Shown: positions 46,246 through 56,835, numbered from the stretch's first letter. The stretch: 64,000 bases of DNA from Xanthomonas sp. Leaf148 (GCF_001423585.1 NZ_LMOP01000012.1:62001-126000); one strand, 5' to 3'. Numbers and translations are program-made. Notes: generated from the sequence alone by a model not told the origin.

Positions 46246-47139
46246 TCACCGCACCCAACCCGCAATCACCAACAACGCCAGCACCACCATCCACAGCAGC
46301 AGCACGCGCCACACCAGGCTCATTGCATCGCGCACTTCCGGCAGCCGGCGCCAGACCGGCACCAGGCCCGAATCGGTGTAGTCGTGCGCTTCTTCGCGCA
46401 GCTCGGCACTGACACTGGCACGCGCAACGGCACCGAGAAAATGCGGCTCCAGCGACCAACGGTTGCCATGCGCTTGCCGCCACGCGCGGAACACCGTGTC
46501 GAAGTTGCCGACCAATGCCATCGACACCGTGATTAGCTGCGCTACCGGCCATTCCAGCACCGCCAGCAGCCATCGCGCGCCGGCAAGATTGCGCGGCGGC
46601 AGCAGCACCGCCAGCGGGCTTTCCACCGCCAGCGCGGTCAGGCGATACAGCACCGCGCCGAAAGGCCCCAGCAACAGAAACCACCACAGCACCGCAAACC
46701 AGCGCCGCAGGCCATTGACCACCACCGCCTCGACCAGCGACGGCGCATCCTCGTGCACGCTGCCGCCGGCGGCCTGCAACTGCGAGATCGCATCGCGCCG
46801 CGCCCCGGGTTCGTCGGCATCGATCACCGCCTCGACATCGCGATCCAGATCGCGCGGCCCCCAGGTCCAGGCCAGCACCGCCACGCCGAACAGCAGCGAC
46901 AGGAACCCGTGCCAGACATCGTCCAGCAGCCACTGCAGCACGAGCACTACAAACAAGGCCGGCAACAGCGCCAGCAGCACCCCGTAGCGGCCCTGCCAGG
47001 CGCCACGTCCGGCGGCATAACTGTCCAGCCGGCGCAGCCAATGACCAAACCATTCAAAACGCCGCAGCCTGGCCACCTGCGCCGGCACCAGATGGCCCAG
47101 CGTGAGTGCGACGACGACGGCAACCAGGGTGGTGAACAT
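46246..47139 (-). CDS. ampE: AmpE-like inner-membrane protein
   Basis: A 297-residue membrane protein of the AmpE/CobD-related family. It starts MFTTLVAVVVALTLGHLVPA and has about four hydrophobic segments. The conserved middle is VEAVVVNGLRRWFAVLWWFL and LLGPFGAVLYRLTALAV. In enterobacteria ampE follows ampD and has been linked to beta-lactamase induction, though its biochemical role is unclear. No ampD is adjacent here, and the upstream neighbour nudC points the same way across a 136-base gap. The symbol is given on similarity alone. Confidence 0.85.
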   Translation of the reverse strand: MFTTLVAVVVALTLGHLVPAQVARLRRFEWFGHWLRRLDSYAAGRGAWQGRYGVLLALLPALFVVLVLQWLLDDVWHGFLSLLFGVAVLAWTWGPRDLDRDVEAVIDADEPGARRDAISQLQAAGGSVHEDAPSLVEAVVVNGLRRWFAVLWWFLLLGPFGAVLYRLTALAVESPLAVLLPPRNLAGARWLLAVLEWPVAQLITVSMALVGNFDTVFRAWRQAHGNRWSLEPHFLGAVARASVSAELREEAHDYTDSGLVPVWRRLPEVRDAMSLVWRVLLLWMVVLALLVIAGWVR

Positions 47140-47275
47140 GGGTGTCCCTCCTCAGCCGAGTCTAGCCGAGCGGGCACAACCGCCCCGTAACGCGTTTCGC
47201 GCGCCGGTACCGTGCGCACCGGGCAAGGGCGCGCATGCGCTTGCCGCACGCCGCGTGCATGCGCAAGCGATGCCC

Positions 47276-48175
47276 TCAGCCATGCGTGCGATACCACTGC
47301 TCGATCAGCGCGCGCGCAATCGAAATCGCAGGCGGCAGCCCAATCCCGTCCTCGCCGCCTTGCCCGGCCAGCGCGGCGCCGACCTCGGCATGACTCACCC
47401 AGCGCGCGTCTTCCAACTCACCGGTCACCTGCGGCACTTCGCTCGCCGCCGCATGCGCAGTAAAGCCCAGCATCAGCGCACCCGGGAATGGCCACGGCTG
47501 CGCGCCGACATAGCTGCAGTGCTCGATCCGCACCCGGGTCTCTTCGTGCACCTCACGCGCCACCGTCTGTTCCAGCGACTCGCCTGGCTCCACAAATCCG
47601 GCGATCACCGAATAGCGCCGCGGCGCCCAGCTGGCCTGGCGGCCCAACAGCAACCGCTGCCCGTCGCTGACAGCGACAATGATCGCCGGGTCCACGCGCG
47701 GGTAGTGCTCGGTCTGGCACTGCGTGCAATGCGCGATGAAGCCGGCGCGGCGGAACACGATCGCCCCGCCGCACACGCCGCAAAAGCGCGTGCGCGATTG
47801 CCAGTGCAGCATGGCCCGCGCATAGGACACCGCGGTGGCGATCTCCGCCGGCCACTCGGCTGCCGCCTGGCGCAGGTCCACACGCTGCGGCGCCTTGACG
47901 TCGAGCGGGTCGGCCGACAGGCAGAACCAGCCTTGGCCATCGCGCACGCCCAGGAAGATCGCCGCCTCCGGGCTATCGGCAAGCGCCGAGCCCTGCAGCA
48001 GCAACGGTTGTCCCTGCGCATCGGCCAGCGCGGTGCCCTTGGCATCGATCAGCAGCACGTTGCCTTGCGGCCACAGTTGCGCCAACGCAGCGGGATCGTC
48101 ACGCAACGCATCGCCACGATCGAGCGGCGCGTGGGTGAAGGCAAAACCGGACAACGGAAAAGTAGACTCGGACAT
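47276..48175 (-). CDS. nudC: NADH pyrophosphatase / RNA decapping hydrolase NudC
   Basis: A 299-residue Nudix hydrolase that cleaves NAD(H) and removes NAD caps from RNA. The N-terminal domain is followed by a four-Cys zinc ribbon, RFCGVCGGAIVFRRAGFIAH and CTQCQTEHYPRVDPAIIVAV. The Nudix box is GFVEPGESLEQTVAREVHEE and then the NudC-specific SYVGAQPWPFPGALMLGF (SQPWPFPxS motif variant). The ATG at 48175 is preferred; an upstream in-frame start would add 16 unrelated residues. Length is slightly above that of E. coli NudC. Function is firm. Confidence 0.95.
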   Translation of the reverse strand: MSESTFPLSGFAFTHAPLDRGDALRDDPAALAQLWPQGNVLLIDAKGTALADAQGQPLLLQGSALADSPEAAIFLGVRDGQGWFCLSADPLDVKAPQRVDLRQAAAEWPAEIATAVSYARAMLHWQSRTRFCGVCGGAIVFRRAGFIAHCTQCQTEHYPRVDPAIIVAVSDGQRLLLGRQASWAPRRYSVIAGFVEPGESLEQTVAREVHEETRVRIEHCSYVGAQPWPFPGALMLGFTAHAAASEVPQVTGELEDARWVSHAEVGAALAGQGGEDGIGLPPAISIARALIEQWYRTHG

Positions 48176-48488
48176 CAGCGCAAGCCTGCCGATAATTGGC
48201 GACACCCGCAACCGGCAGTGCATGACGATCGCCGCAGCGTAGGCGCATGCAATGCGCGCGCACTCGTGACAGGTCGCTGATGATTACAACCGGTTCGTCG
48301 CTGCAGACGCCATGCATCCGCAATGCGGACCTGCCGAAACGCGTTTTGCGCCATCTGCATCGATCATCGCAACAGGGCTTGCCCGCTGCGCTCGATCAGG
48401 ACGCGTCAGCCAAGTGTGGGACAGCGCCACTGGCGGCGCAGACGCGCGCCGTCAACCGATCATGACCACGTCAGACCACCGAACACCC
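48176..48488. other. Gap between nudC and erpA
   Basis: A 313-base stretch between two minus-strand genes. No supported gene, repeat or strong hairpin was seen. It must hold the erpA 3' end processing site and the nudC promoter. Confidence 0.45.
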
Positions 48489-48875
48489 TCAGACGCTGAA
48501 GCTGCTACCGCACCCGCAGGTGGTCTTGGCATTGGGGTTACGGATCACGAACTGCGCACCGGTCAGGCTTTCGGTGTAATCCACCTCGGCGCCCATCAGG
48601 TATTGCAGGCTCAGCGGGTCGACCAACAGCGTCACGCCATCGGTGGCCACGGCCAGATCGTCTTCGGCACGGTTCTCGTCGAACTCGAAACCGTACTGGA
48701 AGCCGGAACACCCGCCTCCCTGGATATACACGCGCAACGCCAGCTCGGCGTTGCCCTCTTCCTGGATCAGCTCGCGCACCTTGGCGGCGGCAGCTCCGGA
48801 AAAATTCAGCGGCCGGTCGATGGACTGATAGTCCGGGGCCGGGGCGGCAGTAGGAAGCGAAACGAGCGTACTCAT
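48489..48875 (-). CDS. erpA: Iron-sulfur cluster insertion protein ErpA
   Basis: A 128-residue A-type carrier that delivers Fe-S clusters to apoproteins such as IspG/IspH. The three cluster-binding Cys residues are in [14 protein letters not shown] and at the end in TTCGCGSSF. The central part [20 protein letters not shown] and [20 protein letters not shown] is typical. The ATG at 48875 was chosen; the frame continues upstream through the bactofilin gene without homology. It lies downstream of a bactofilin gene on the same strand, 80 bases away. Confidence 0.95.
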   Translation of the reverse strand: MSTLVSLPTAAPAPDYQSIDRPLNFSGAAAAKVRELIQEEGNAELALRVYIQGGGCSGFQYGFEFDENRAEDDLAVATDGVTLLVDPLSLQYLMGAEVDYTESLTGAQFVIRNPNAKTTCGCGSSFSV

Positions 48876-48955
48876 GGCGTCAGCATGGGGGCCAGACGGC
48901 CCCACTTCAAGCGGGTTGTGCCAGCGACAGGCTCGCGCTTCAGCCGCGTGCCCGC

Positions 48956-49405
48956 TCAGGCCTCGGCGGTTTCGGCCTGCAGCGCCTTGACCGGCTCGGT
49001 GCGACTGCCTTCCGGAGCCGGCAGCGCGGCGGTCGCGCCCGCTGTAGCGGCATGGATCAACCGCCCGGTGAGCTGCGCACCGGCGCTCATTTCCACCACC
49101 TGGTAGTGCACGTTGCCCTGCACCCGCGCATTGGCGGCCAGTTCGACCCGCTCGGCCGCATGCACGTCGCCGGTCAGCTGACCATTGATGATCACCACCG
49201 GCGCACGCACTTCGCCCTCGATGCTGCCCTGCTCGGCCACGGTCAGAATGGCGCTGGCGCCGTCTTCGGCAATCACTTTGCCCAGGATGCGGCCTTCCAC
49301 ATACAGGCCACCGCTGAAGGTCAGGTCGCCGCGGATCACCACCTGCGGCCCGATCAAGGTATCGACCACGGTCTGCGCACCACGGTTGGACTTGTTTCCG
49401 AACAT
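48956..49405 (-). CDS. Bactofilin (polymer-forming cytoskeletal protein)
   Basis: A 149-residue bactofilin. The central beta-helix is visible as regular short strands: [60 protein letters not shown] and [20 protein letters not shown]. The ends are short and disordered. Bactofilins polymerise without nucleotides on the inner face of the membrane and shape local cell-wall growth or organise polar structures. It starts three bases after the stop of the preceding coiled-coil membrane protein gene, so the two form an operon and may form one complex. Confidence 0.93.
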   Translation of the reverse strand: MFGNKSNRGAQTVVDTLIGPQVVIRGDLTFSGGLYVEGRILGKVIAEDGASAILTVAEQGSIEGEVRAPVVIINGQLTGDVHAAERVELAANARVQGNVHYQVVEMSAGAQLTGRLIHAATAGATAALPAPEGSRTEPVKALQAETAEA

Positions 49406-49408
49406 GAG

Positions 49409-50152
49409 CTACTCCCCCGCGCCATTGCCGGCGACTTTCCAATCGAATGTCTGGTTGACCGGCGCCCCATCGCCGCTCAGGGAGATTTTGACACGTTGCG
49501 GAGTGAAATCCTTCGGCAGGATCACGCTACCGTCCAACTGCTGGAAATAGCGGAACGAATACGGCTGGGCGGCGGCATCGGGCTTCTGGTGCAACTCGTT
49601 CCAGCTCACCGTCACCAGCTTGCCGGCGCGCACGCCTTCCACCGCAAAGCGCAGCTGGCCCTGGCTGATCGCGCCACGGTTGAGGTTCTGGGTCAGCACC
49701 ACACTGTAATTCCAGGTCCCGCCGGCCTCGGCGGTGAACTGCACCGAGTGCGCATTGAGCCCCTTGCGCTGCGCGGTGGAGCCCACCAGCCGCTCGTAGA
49801 AGGCCACATCGGCGCGCAGCGCGGCGATCTGCTCGTCGCGCTCGGCCAGCGAGGCCTGCACTTCGGTATTGGCGACGCGGCTGATCTTGTCGGACATCGC
49901 CAGATTGACCTGGCGCTGCTGTAATTGTTCGATCAGCCGGCGCTGCTGGGCCTGGCTGCGCTGGGCCTGCTGCAAGGCAGCCTCGGCCTCGACCAGGCGC
50001 GGCGCGGCAGTGCGGCTGGCCATCCACCACACACCGCCCAGCGATGCCAGCCAGAGCAGGACGACCACGATCCACAGCCAGCGGCCGCTGGAAGGGCCAC
50101 CACCGGAGTCACGTTGGACGATCTGAACGCGTGCGGCTGGTCTCATGGGCAT
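49409..50152 (-). CDS. Coiled-coil inner-membrane protein (DUF6776-like)
   Basis: A 247-residue protein with one N-terminal membrane helix ([20 protein letters not shown]). A strong coiled coil of about 60 residues follows ([39 protein letters not shown]). The C-terminal beta domain, facing the periplasm, contains [20 protein letters not shown] and [19 protein letters not shown]. It matches the plan of DUF6776 proteins, whose role is unknown. It is co-transcribed with the bactofilin gene, so it may link the bactofilin scaffold to the cell envelope; that is inference. The start could be 50152 or 50146. Confidence 0.75.
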   Translation of the reverse strand: MPMRPAARVQIVQRDSGGGPSSGRWLWIVVVLLWLASLGGVWWMASRTAAPRLVEAEAALQQAQRSQAQQRRLIEQLQQRQVNLAMSDKISRVANTEVQASLAERDEQIAALRADVAFYERLVGSTAQRKGLNAHSVQFTAEAGGTWNYSVVLTQNLNRGAISQGQLRFAVEGVRAGKLVTVSWNELHQKPDAAAQPYSFRYFQQLDGSVILPKDFTPQRVKISLSGDGAPVNQTFDWKVAGNGAGE

Positions 50153-50274
50153 CGGGTCCGGACGGGCCGGCGGTGTGGGCGGCGGCGTAGTGTGCCAGAG
50201 CCTCGACGGCCGTCGCGCTGGCGCTGGGCCGGCGGTTATCCGATAGTTCCGCATTGTTCGCAGGAAGCAACGCC

Positions 50275-50901
50275 ATGAGCGAAGCCCATCTGTTCGTGAT
50301 CGGCATCCTGCTGGCCTGGCTGGCCGGCATCCGCGTCTACCTCACCGTGTTCGGCGTCGGCCTGGCCGGCCTGCTCGGCTGGATCGAGCTGCCGCCGGCC
50401 CTGCATCCCGCGCAATCGCTGTGGGTGCTGGGCACGTCCGGCGCGCTGGCGGTGGCCGAATTCTTCGCCGACAAGATCCCCGGCGTGGATTCGGGCTGGG
50501 ATCTGCTGCAGACCCTGGCGCGGGTGCCGGCCGGCGCGTTTCTGGCCGCCGCCACGCTGTCGCTGGATGGCGACCTGGGCGCGGGCGCGTTGGCGGCCGG
50601 CGCTGGCGTGGCGTTGACCAGCCACACGCTCAAGGCCGGCACCCGCGCACTGCTCAACACTTCGCCGGAGCCGGCCAGCAACTGGGTCGCGTCGCTGGCC
50701 GAAGACACCATCGCCACCACTGCACTGGCGCTGGCCTTGGCGCATCCGTGGTGGGCGTTGAGTCTGTCGGTGGGGTCCAGCGTGCTGGCCGCGCTGGTGG
50801 TGTGGTGGGTGTGGCGATTGCTGTGGCGTGGCATGCGCCGGCTGGTCGCGCCGATGCGCGCTTCAAGCACGCCGGCTGCACGCCGCTCCCCGCTATCGTG
50901 A
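50275..50901 (+). CDS. DUF4126 membrane protein
   Basis: A 208-residue protein with about five hydrophobic segments. The DUF4126 pattern is LLAWLAGIRVYLTVFGVGLA, FFADKIPGVDSGWDLLQTLA, RVPAGAFLAAATLS and NTSPEPASNWVASLAEDT. No biochemical role is known for the family. AGGAAG precedes the ATG at 50275; a slightly longer frame upstream is ignored. The gene precedes the response-regulator gene by 38 bases in the same direction and could share its transcript. Confidence 0.87.
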   Translation: MSEAHLFVIGILLAWLAGIRVYLTVFGVGLAGLLGWIELPPALHPAQSLWVLGTSGALAVAEFFADKIPGVDSGWDLLQTLARVPAGAFLAAATLSLDGDLGAGALAAGAGVALTSHTLKAGTRALLNTSPEPASNWVASLAEDTIATTALALALAHPWWALSLSVGSSVLAALVVWWVWRLLWRGMRRLVAPMRASSTPAARRSPLS

Positions 50902-50939
50902 AGTTCATCGCATAATCATCGCGACTGCAGGGAGTATCG

Positions 50940-52904
50940 ATGGCCGCCCGAGATCCGGTTCCTTTCACCACCCGTGACGACACCGCCACGCGTAATCGCC
51001 CGCTGCGCGCCGAGACGCCGCCGGCCGACTATTGGCATCGCTGGGCCGACGAGGCCGCCAGCGCGCCCGACGACAGCGCGCCGGTAAGTGCGGCCATCAT
51101 TCCCGCGCCCGCCGCCGCCAACGTTCCCAGCCATGCGACACCCATTGCACCGGCGCGTGCCGTGTCCAACGCCGGCGCAACGCGCGTTGCGCCAGCGTTG
51201 CCGCCGTCCTCCGCGGTGTCCGCAGTCAACACCGACGGCGGCGACAACGTCGCGGCCGATGCGCCGTATCGCGTTCTGATCGTCGAAGACGACCGCTCGC
51301 AGGCGTTGTTCGCACAGAGCGTGCTGCACGGCGCCGGCATGCACGCGCAGGTCGAAATGACCGCCGCCAGCGTGCCGCAGGCGATCCAGGACTATCACCC
51401 GGATCTGATCCTGATGGATCTGCACATGCCCGAGCTGGACGGCATCCGCCTGACCACCTTGATCCGCCAACAGCCGGGGCAGCAGCTGCTGCCGATCGTG
51501 TTCCTCACTGGCGACCCGGACCCGGAACGTCAGTTCGAAGTGCTCGACAGCGGCGCCGACGATTTCCTCACCAAGCCGATCCGCCCGCGCCATCTGATCG
51601 CCGCGGTGTCCAACCGTATCCGCCGCGCGCGCCAACAGGCGCTGCAGCTGGCCGGCGAGCAGGTCAGCGTGCGCAGCAACCCGGAAACCGGCCTGCCCAC
51701 GCGCGGCCACGTGATGGAGTTACTCGCCAATGCACTGGAGCGCAAGCAGCCCGGCGGGCTGTTCTTCATCGAGATCGCCAGCGCACTCGGCCTGCGCGAA
51801 CGCTACGGCTACGCCGCCTACGAACGCCTGATGACCCAGGCCGGGCATCGTCTGGCCACTGCCGCCCAGCCGTATCCGCTGGCGCGTCTGAACGACAACA
51901 GCTTCCTGCTGCTGGCCGTGGAGATGGACGAGGCCAGCCTGGAACAACGCGCGCTGGATATCCGCGAGCGTCTTTCCGCCAACGCCTTCCCGGTGCGCGA
52001 AGAAGAATCGGTGCATGTGCGCTGCGCCATCGGCGTGGCTCCGCTGGGCCTGGGCTTTGACGACACCGGCAGCGCGCTGGAAGCGGTCGAGCGCACCGCG
52101 CTGCAGGCACGCCTGCGCAGCGACGGTGTGCAGGCCTATCTGGCGCCCAGCCAGGCCGAGCAGCAGGAGCAACTGCGCCTGGTCGAAGGCCAACTCGAAC
52201 TGGCCTATCAGCCGATCGTGGCAGTGGCTGGCGGCGACACCGCGCAGTACCAGGTGCTGCTGCGGCTGCGCCAGGCCGACGGCACGCTGCTGTCGGCCGG
52301 CCAGGTGATCCCTGCCGCCGAAGCGGCCGGACGCATCGCCGATCTGGACCAGCAGGTCATGGATCACGCGCTTGGCTTGCTGCATCTGTATCAGCACGCC
52401 AGCCCGCCGCTGCGCCTGTTCGTTTCGCAATCGCCGCGCACACTGGCCCGAGATGCCTTCGCCGAGTGGCTACTCAAGGCATTGATCGAACGCGGCGTGG
52501 CCGGGCAATCGCTGATCGTGGATCTGCGTCTGGACGATGCCCTGATCCACGCGGTCACCGTGCAGCAGTTCTGCGCCAAGCTCATGCCGGCCGGCGTGCA
52601 GTTCTGCCTGAGCCAGTTCGAACCCGGCGATGAAGCAAACGCGCTGCTGAGCCAGTTGCCGCTGAGTTTCGTGCGCATGGCCAACCGCTTTGCCGATGCG
52701 CATGGCAATGCCGCAGTGCGCGACGAGCTGCGCGGCGTGATCGACATCGCCCATCAGCGCGGCCTGCTGATCATCGGCCAGCGCATCGAAGACCCGCAGG
52801 CGGCCGCTGCGATGTGGATGAGCGGCGTGGATTTCATTCAGGGCAACCTGGTGCAGACCGTCGGCAAGGAACTGGATTTCGACTTCACGAACGCGGTGCT
52901 CTAA
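50940..52904 (+). CDS. Response regulator with degenerate GGDEF and EAL domains
   Basis: A 654-residue signalling protein. After a disordered first 105 residues comes a receiver domain (YRVLIVEDDRSQ; phospho-acceptor Asp160 in LILMDLHMPELDG; Lys in DFLTKPIRP). A GGDEF-like domain follows, in which the signature is NDNSF (ARLNDNSFLLL), so diguanylate cyclase activity is not expected. The EAL domain has QVLLR instead of ExLxR, lacking the catalytic Glu, so it is also probably inactive. Such proteins usually bind cyclic di-GMP or act as adaptors, as FimX does. The stop is directly followed by the histidine kinase ATG, making the two a cognate pair. Confidence 0.9.
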   Translation: MAARDPVPFTTRDDTATRNRPLRAETPPADYWHRWADEAASAPDDSAPVSAAIIPAPAAANVPSHATPIAPARAVSNAGATRVAPALPPSSAVSAVNTDGGDNVAADAPYRVLIVEDDRSQALFAQSVLHGAGMHAQVEMTAASVPQAIQDYHPDLILMDLHMPELDGIRLTTLIRQQPGQQLLPIVFLTGDPDPERQFEVLDSGADDFLTKPIRPRHLIAAVSNRIRRARQQALQLAGEQVSVRSNPETGLPTRGHVMELLANALERKQPGGLFFIEIASALGLRERYGYAAYERLMTQAGHRLATAAQPYPLARLNDNSFLLLAVEMDEASLEQRALDIRERLSANAFPVREEESVHVRCAIGVAPLGLGFDDTGSALEAVERTALQARLRSDGVQAYLAPSQAEQQEQLRLVEGQLELAYQPIVAVAGGDTAQYQVLLRLRQADGTLLSAGQVIPAAEAAGRIADLDQQVMDHALGLLHLYQHASPPLRLFVSQSPRTLARDAFAEWLLKALIERGVAGQSLIVDLRLDDALIHAVTVQQFCAKLMPAGVQFCLSQFEPGDEANALLSQLPLSFVRMANRFADAHGNAAVRDELRGVIDIAHQRGLLIIGQRIEDPQAAAAMWMSGVDFIQGNLVQTVGKELDFDFTNAVL

Positions 52905-55202
52905 ATGACGGCGCAGGCGGGAGGCCTTCGCGCCTGGAGCGCTTTGGCCACGGTGACCGCACTCACCGCAGCGGTGGGCGCAGGCCTGCAGTGGAGCGAC
53001 ATCCAGGGGCCGTGGCGCGCGCTCACCGCCATCGCTGCGGCGCTGGCCGTGGTGTCTGCCCTGTGCGCAGCCGTCGCCGCCCAGCGCAGCGCCCGCGCCC
53101 AGCAGCGGTTGTCGCAGCGCCTGGACGAGGCGGAGCTGGCCCGCGAGCGCCTGCAACAGGAACTGCAACGCCACGGCGAACTCGAACAGGAACTGCTGCG
53201 CGCCAAACAGGCGGCCGAAGCCGCGACGTTGGCCAAGGGTGAATTTCTGGCCACCATGAGCCACGAGATCCGTACCCCGCTCAACGGCATCATTCCGATG
53301 CTGGAGCTCATCTCCAGCGGCCAGCTCAGCCTGGACCAGCGCGACATGCTGCAGACCGCCACCGGCAGCTCGCTGCAGCTGCTGCGCATCGTCGACGACA
53401 TCCTCGACTACTCCAAGCTCGAAGCGAACAAGCTCGAACTGGAGATCACCACCTTCAACCTGCGCGAGTTGCTCGACGGTGTGGTGCAGCTGCTGCAACG
53501 CACCGCCGAAAGCCGCCAGCTGCGCCTGGGCCTGGACATCGAACCGTCGGTACGCCTGCTGGTGCGCGGCGACCCGATCCGCCTGCGTCAGGTGCTGGGC
53601 AACCTGATCGGCAATGCGATCAAGTTCACCGAGCGCGGCAGCATCGATATCCAGCTGCGCCGCCTGGGCGAAACCCGCGCGCAGCACCTGCTGCGTTTCC
53701 AGGTGCGCGACACCGGCATCGGCATCGCACCGGATCAGCAGGCCCGCCTGTTCCGCTCCTTCGCCCAGGCCGACGCCTCCACCACCCGCCTGTACGGCGG
53801 CACCGGGCTGGGCCTGGCGATCTGCAAGCGCATCATCGACCTGATGGGCGGGCGCATCGGCGTGGAATCCGAACCCGGCCGCGGTGCCACGTTCTGGTTC
53901 GAGATCCCGCTGCTCAAGGTGATCGGCGACCTGCAGCAGAGCACCGGCGCCGATGCGGCACGCGTCATGGTGATCAGCTCCGACGCACGCCTGACGCAAC
54001 GGCTCAAGCGCCTGCTCGACGGCTGGGGCGTGTCGCACGTGCTGATGGAAACCACCCAGGAAGCGCTGGAACGCGTGCGCCGCCACAGCGATGGGGAAGG
54101 CTTCCGCTGCGTCATCGCCGACCACGACACGCTGCGCTACAGCGCGCGCGCCGTCCATCGCGCACTGGCTCGCCCGGAAGACATCAGCGGCTCGAAGCTG
54201 ATCTGGCTCTACGGCGACGAGCCGGTGCCGGTCGAACTGCAGGACAACGCCACCCTGGTGCCGCGCCAGAGCCCGGACGAGATCCTGCGGACGCTGGTGC
54301 TGCCGCAGGACGCCAAGCCCGTGCATGCGCTGGCCTCGTCGATGATCCCCGAGCCGCTGCCGCCACCGATGGCCAACGCGCGCGAAGTGCGCATCCTGCT
54401 GGTCGAGGACAACCCGGTGAACCTGCTGGTCGCGCAGAAGCTGCTGGGGGTGCTGGGCTTCGAAGCCGACACCGCCACCGACGGCGAGGCCGCGCTGAGC
54501 AGCATGGAATCCACGCGCTACGACATGGTCTTCATGGATTGCCAGATGCCGGTGCTGGACGGCTACGCCGCCACCCGCCGCTGGCGCGCGATGGAAACCG
54601 AAAGCGGTGGCCGCCCGATCCCGATCGTGGCGATGACGGCCAACGCCATGGCTGGCGATCGCGAACGCTGCCTGGCCGCCGGCATGGACGACTACCTTTC
54701 CAAGCCGGTCGCCCGCGAACAACTCGATGCCTGCCTGCAGCGCTGGCTGCCGCGTCAACCGGTGTTACCCAGCCAGACCAACGGCGCAGCCCCGGCCGAT
54801 CCGGAAAGCGCAAGCGCGGGCGCCCAGGCACGTGCGCTGCCGATCCTGGATAGCAGCGTGATCGACGAGCTGTACGAAGTGGCCGGCGCGGACACCATCA
54901 CCATCCTGCAGCTGTTCCTGGACGATGCCCCAGGCATCATCGAACAGCTGGAAGCAGCTGCCGCCAACCGCGACAGCATGCAGCTGCGCGACCTGGCCCA
55001 CACGCTTAAATCGTCCAGCGCCAACGTCGGCGCCCAGGCCGTGTCCAACGCCGCACGGCGCATCGAACTGGCCGCCCGCACCGGCACCATCGAACGCCCC
55101 TCGGTGATGGTCGCCCTGGTGATCGCCGAGTACGCCCGCGCCCGCCTGGCCCTGCTAGGCCAGGTCGCCCGCCTGCAAGCCGCAACCCGCGCAGCCGGCT
55201 AA
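52905..55202 (+). CDS. Hybrid sensor histidine kinase with receiver and HPt domains
   Basis: A 765-residue membrane kinase. Two hydrophobic segments (residues about 10-30 and 40-60) are followed by a coiled coil and the dimerisation domain with His120 in [16 protein letters not shown]. The ATPase domain has [28 protein letters not shown] and [13 protein letters not shown] divergent receiver-like segment (about 350-430) precedes a canonical receiver with Asp545 in [13 protein letters not shown], then an HPt domain with His699 in [14 protein letters not shown]. There is almost no periplasmic sensor. The ATG follows the preceding stop without a gap, so phosphotransfer from His699 to Asp160 of that regulator is the obvious hypothesis. 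Confidence 0.93.
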   Translation: MTAQAGGLRAWSALATVTALTAAVGAGLQWSDIQGPWRALTAIAAALAVVSALCAAVAAQRSARAQQRLSQRLDEAELARERLQQELQRHGELEQELLRAKQAAEAATLAKGEFLATMSHEIRTPLNGIIPMLELISSGQLSLDQRDMLQTATGSSLQLLRIVDDILDYSKLEANKLELEITTFNLRELLDGVVQLLQRTAESRQLRLGLDIEPSVRLLVRGDPIRLRQVLGNLIGNAIKFTERGSIDIQLRRLGETRAQHLLRFQVRDTGIGIAPDQQARLFRSFAQADASTTRLYGGTGLGLAICKRIIDLMGGRIGVESEPGRGATFWFEIPLLKVIGDLQQSTGADAARVMVISSDARLTQRLKRLLDGWGVSHVLMETTQEALERVRRHSDGEGFRCVIADHDTLRYSARAVHRALARPEDISGSKLIWLYGDEPVPVELQDNATLVPRQSPDEILRTLVLPQDAKPVHALASSMIPEPLPPPMANAREVRILLVEDNPVNLLVAQKLLGVLGFEADTATDGEAALSSMESTRYDMVFMDCQMPVLDGYAATRRWRAMETESGGRPIPIVAMTANAMAGDRERCLAAGMDDYLSKPVAREQLDACLQRWLPRQPVLPSQTNGAAPADPESASAGAQARALPILDSSVIDELYEVAGADTITILQLFLDDAPGIIEQLEAAAANRDSMQLRDLAHTLKSSSANVGAQAVSNAARRIELAARTGTIERPSVMVALVIAEYARARLALLGQVARLQAATRAAG

Positions 55203-55843
55203 GCCGCGCAGCTCGTGAGCCGGTGACAAGAACCGGCCAGGCACTGCAGTCGAAGCAATCCCGCAGCGAAAGAACGGTCGCGTCCCTCTCCCCTCGCGAG
55301 AGGAGTTGGGGTGTGGGTACGGATCACCCGATCCAAGACGCCCGATCGCGTGCCAGGGCGGCATAGCCATACCTGCATCTCAACCGCAAGGCTGACCGGT
55401 CATCGGCGTCGAGCGTTGCGCTCCATCTGCAGCGGTACTTGAGCAGCGCTGGAGCATTACCTGAGCAGCACTGGACAGGCTGAAGTTCCGCAGAGGCGCT
55501 GATCCACTCACAACGCAGCGGCGGCAAACCTTCGCTCGACGCACACTCACGCGATGCGCGAGGGAATCAAATAAAGCCCCTCGCCCGCCGGGGCGAGCAG
55601 GCACGGGTCGCGCGCGACTGGCGCGTGTGCCTTGGAGCGCCCGCGTCGCAAACGCGGGCTGGGGCGCGGAGCGCGGGGTTGGAGTGAGCGTGCGCGCGAT
55701 GCCACAGGCAGCCAAGCAGCTACAGCACAACACACACGCATCGCCCGCAGCGCTTGCATGCTCCCCAGCATTGCACGCGCTCACTAGCCACCATCTGCGC
55801 TGCTCTCAACACAACGCAGACCAGCACCGCCCTGAGCGCGCGC
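55203..55843. other. Gene-free repeat-like stretch between kinase and bfr
   Basis: These 641 bases lie between two convergent genes. They contain CCCTCTCCCCTCGCGAGAGG (55272-55291), which folds on itself, and a GC-rich stretch at 55577-55700 with words common in Xanthomonas intergenic repeats (GCCCCTCGCCCGCCGGGGCG). No credible protein or RNA gene was seen. Confidence 0.5.
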
Positions 55844-56314
55844 TCAGTCGTCCAACTTGGTCAGCAGGTAATTCGGCTCGCCGATTCGCGCCACCAGGTC
55901 CAGCTGGGTTTCCAGCCAGTCGATGTGCTCTTCTTCCGACTCCAGGATGTCCACCAGCAACTGGCGGCTCACGTAGTCGTTGACGGTTTCCGCATACGCC
56001 ACTGCTTCGCGCAACACCGCGACCGCTTCGCGCTCCAGCGTCAGGTCGCAGCGGAACATTTCGGTCGGGTTTTCGCCGATGCGTAACTTGCCGAGCGCCT
56101 GAAAATTAGGCAGCCCTTCGAGAAACAGAATGCGGTCGGACAACTTGTCCGCATGCTTCATCTCGTCGATGGATTCTTTGTACTCATGCTCGGCCAGTTC
56201 TTTCAGGCCCCAGTTTTTCAGCATCTTGGCGTGCAGAAAGTACTGGTTGATCGCAGTGAGTTCGTTGTAGAGCACCTTATTGAGGTACTCGATGACTTTG
56301 GTATCGCCCTTCAT
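55844..56314 (-). CDS. bfr: Bacterioferritin
   Basis: A 156-residue haem-containing ferritin that stores iron in 24-subunit shells. The dinuclear ferroxidase ligands are all present: Glu18, Glu51, His54, Glu94, Glu127 and His130. Met52, the haem axial ligand between subunits, is present in DEMKHADKL. Length matches the family. bfd lies upstream on the same strand, 269 bases away, so the two may be regulated together but each probably has its own promoter. Function is certain. Confidence 0.98.
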   Translation of the reverse strand: MKGDTKVIEYLNKVLYNELTAINQYFLHAKMLKNWGLKELAEHEYKESIDEMKHADKLSDRILFLEGLPNFQALGKLRIGENPTEMFRCDLTLEREAVAVLREAVAYAETVNDYVSRQLLVDILESEEEHIDWLETQLDLVARIGEPNYLLTKLDD

Positions 56315-56583
56315 GCGATGTCTCCGAGACAGTGAGCCGGCCGCACTTTAACGCGTTGGCGCGGCGCATGAAGGAACGCGAATCGTGATCAGTTGCGTGA
56401 TGCCGACCGGGCGGCTACAGCCCCACGCAAGCCGCATGGAAAGCGACTGGGGGACGCGGGAGAGCCTTTCGACTAAGCGTGCACCGCGTGGGACAGGATT
56501 TGCATACCAACCGCTGATCGAGGCGCCAACCCAGCCAGATCCGCGTCACATGCTGGAAGCAGACCAAGCGCGCCCCACACCAC

Positions 56584-56793
56584 TCAGGCAGCGCTTGCCA
56601 GACCCAGCAACGGAAGCGGCAGCGCGCGGGTCGCGTGCGCCTGCCTCAACAGGTCGGCCGCCATGTCCAGGCACGAGCCGCAATTGGATCCGCAACCGGT
56701 GCGCATGGTCAGCTCGGCAAGGCTGGCGCAGCCGTTCTCGGCCGCTTCACGGATCTGGTGGTCGGTGACCCCATTACAGATGCAGATGTACAC
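56584..56793 (-). CDS. bfd: Bacterioferritin-associated ferredoxin
   Basis: A 69-residue [2Fe-2S] protein that reduces the iron core of bacterioferritin to release iron. The four cluster Cys residues are in VYICICNGVTDHQI and TGCGSNCGSC. I choose the GTG at 56793. A longer frame from a TTG at 56847 exists, but that codon overlaps the -10 region of the promoter at 56836-56864 and would lie outside the message. The protein then starts at the cluster, as Bfd normally does. It lies between rppH and bfr, both on the minus strand. Confidence 0.9.
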   Translation of the reverse strand: MYICICNGVTDHQIREAAENGCASLAELTMRTGCGSNCGSCLDMAADLLRQAHATRALPLPLLGLASAA

Positions 56794-56835
56794 GGTATCG
56801 GTCGGGTGCTGGCGATCCGGAGAGGACCGGTAGTG

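Noticed and set aside
52470..54758. Minus-strand open frame of 762 codons over the kinase
   Set aside because: Antisense shadow of the kinase and regulator genes.
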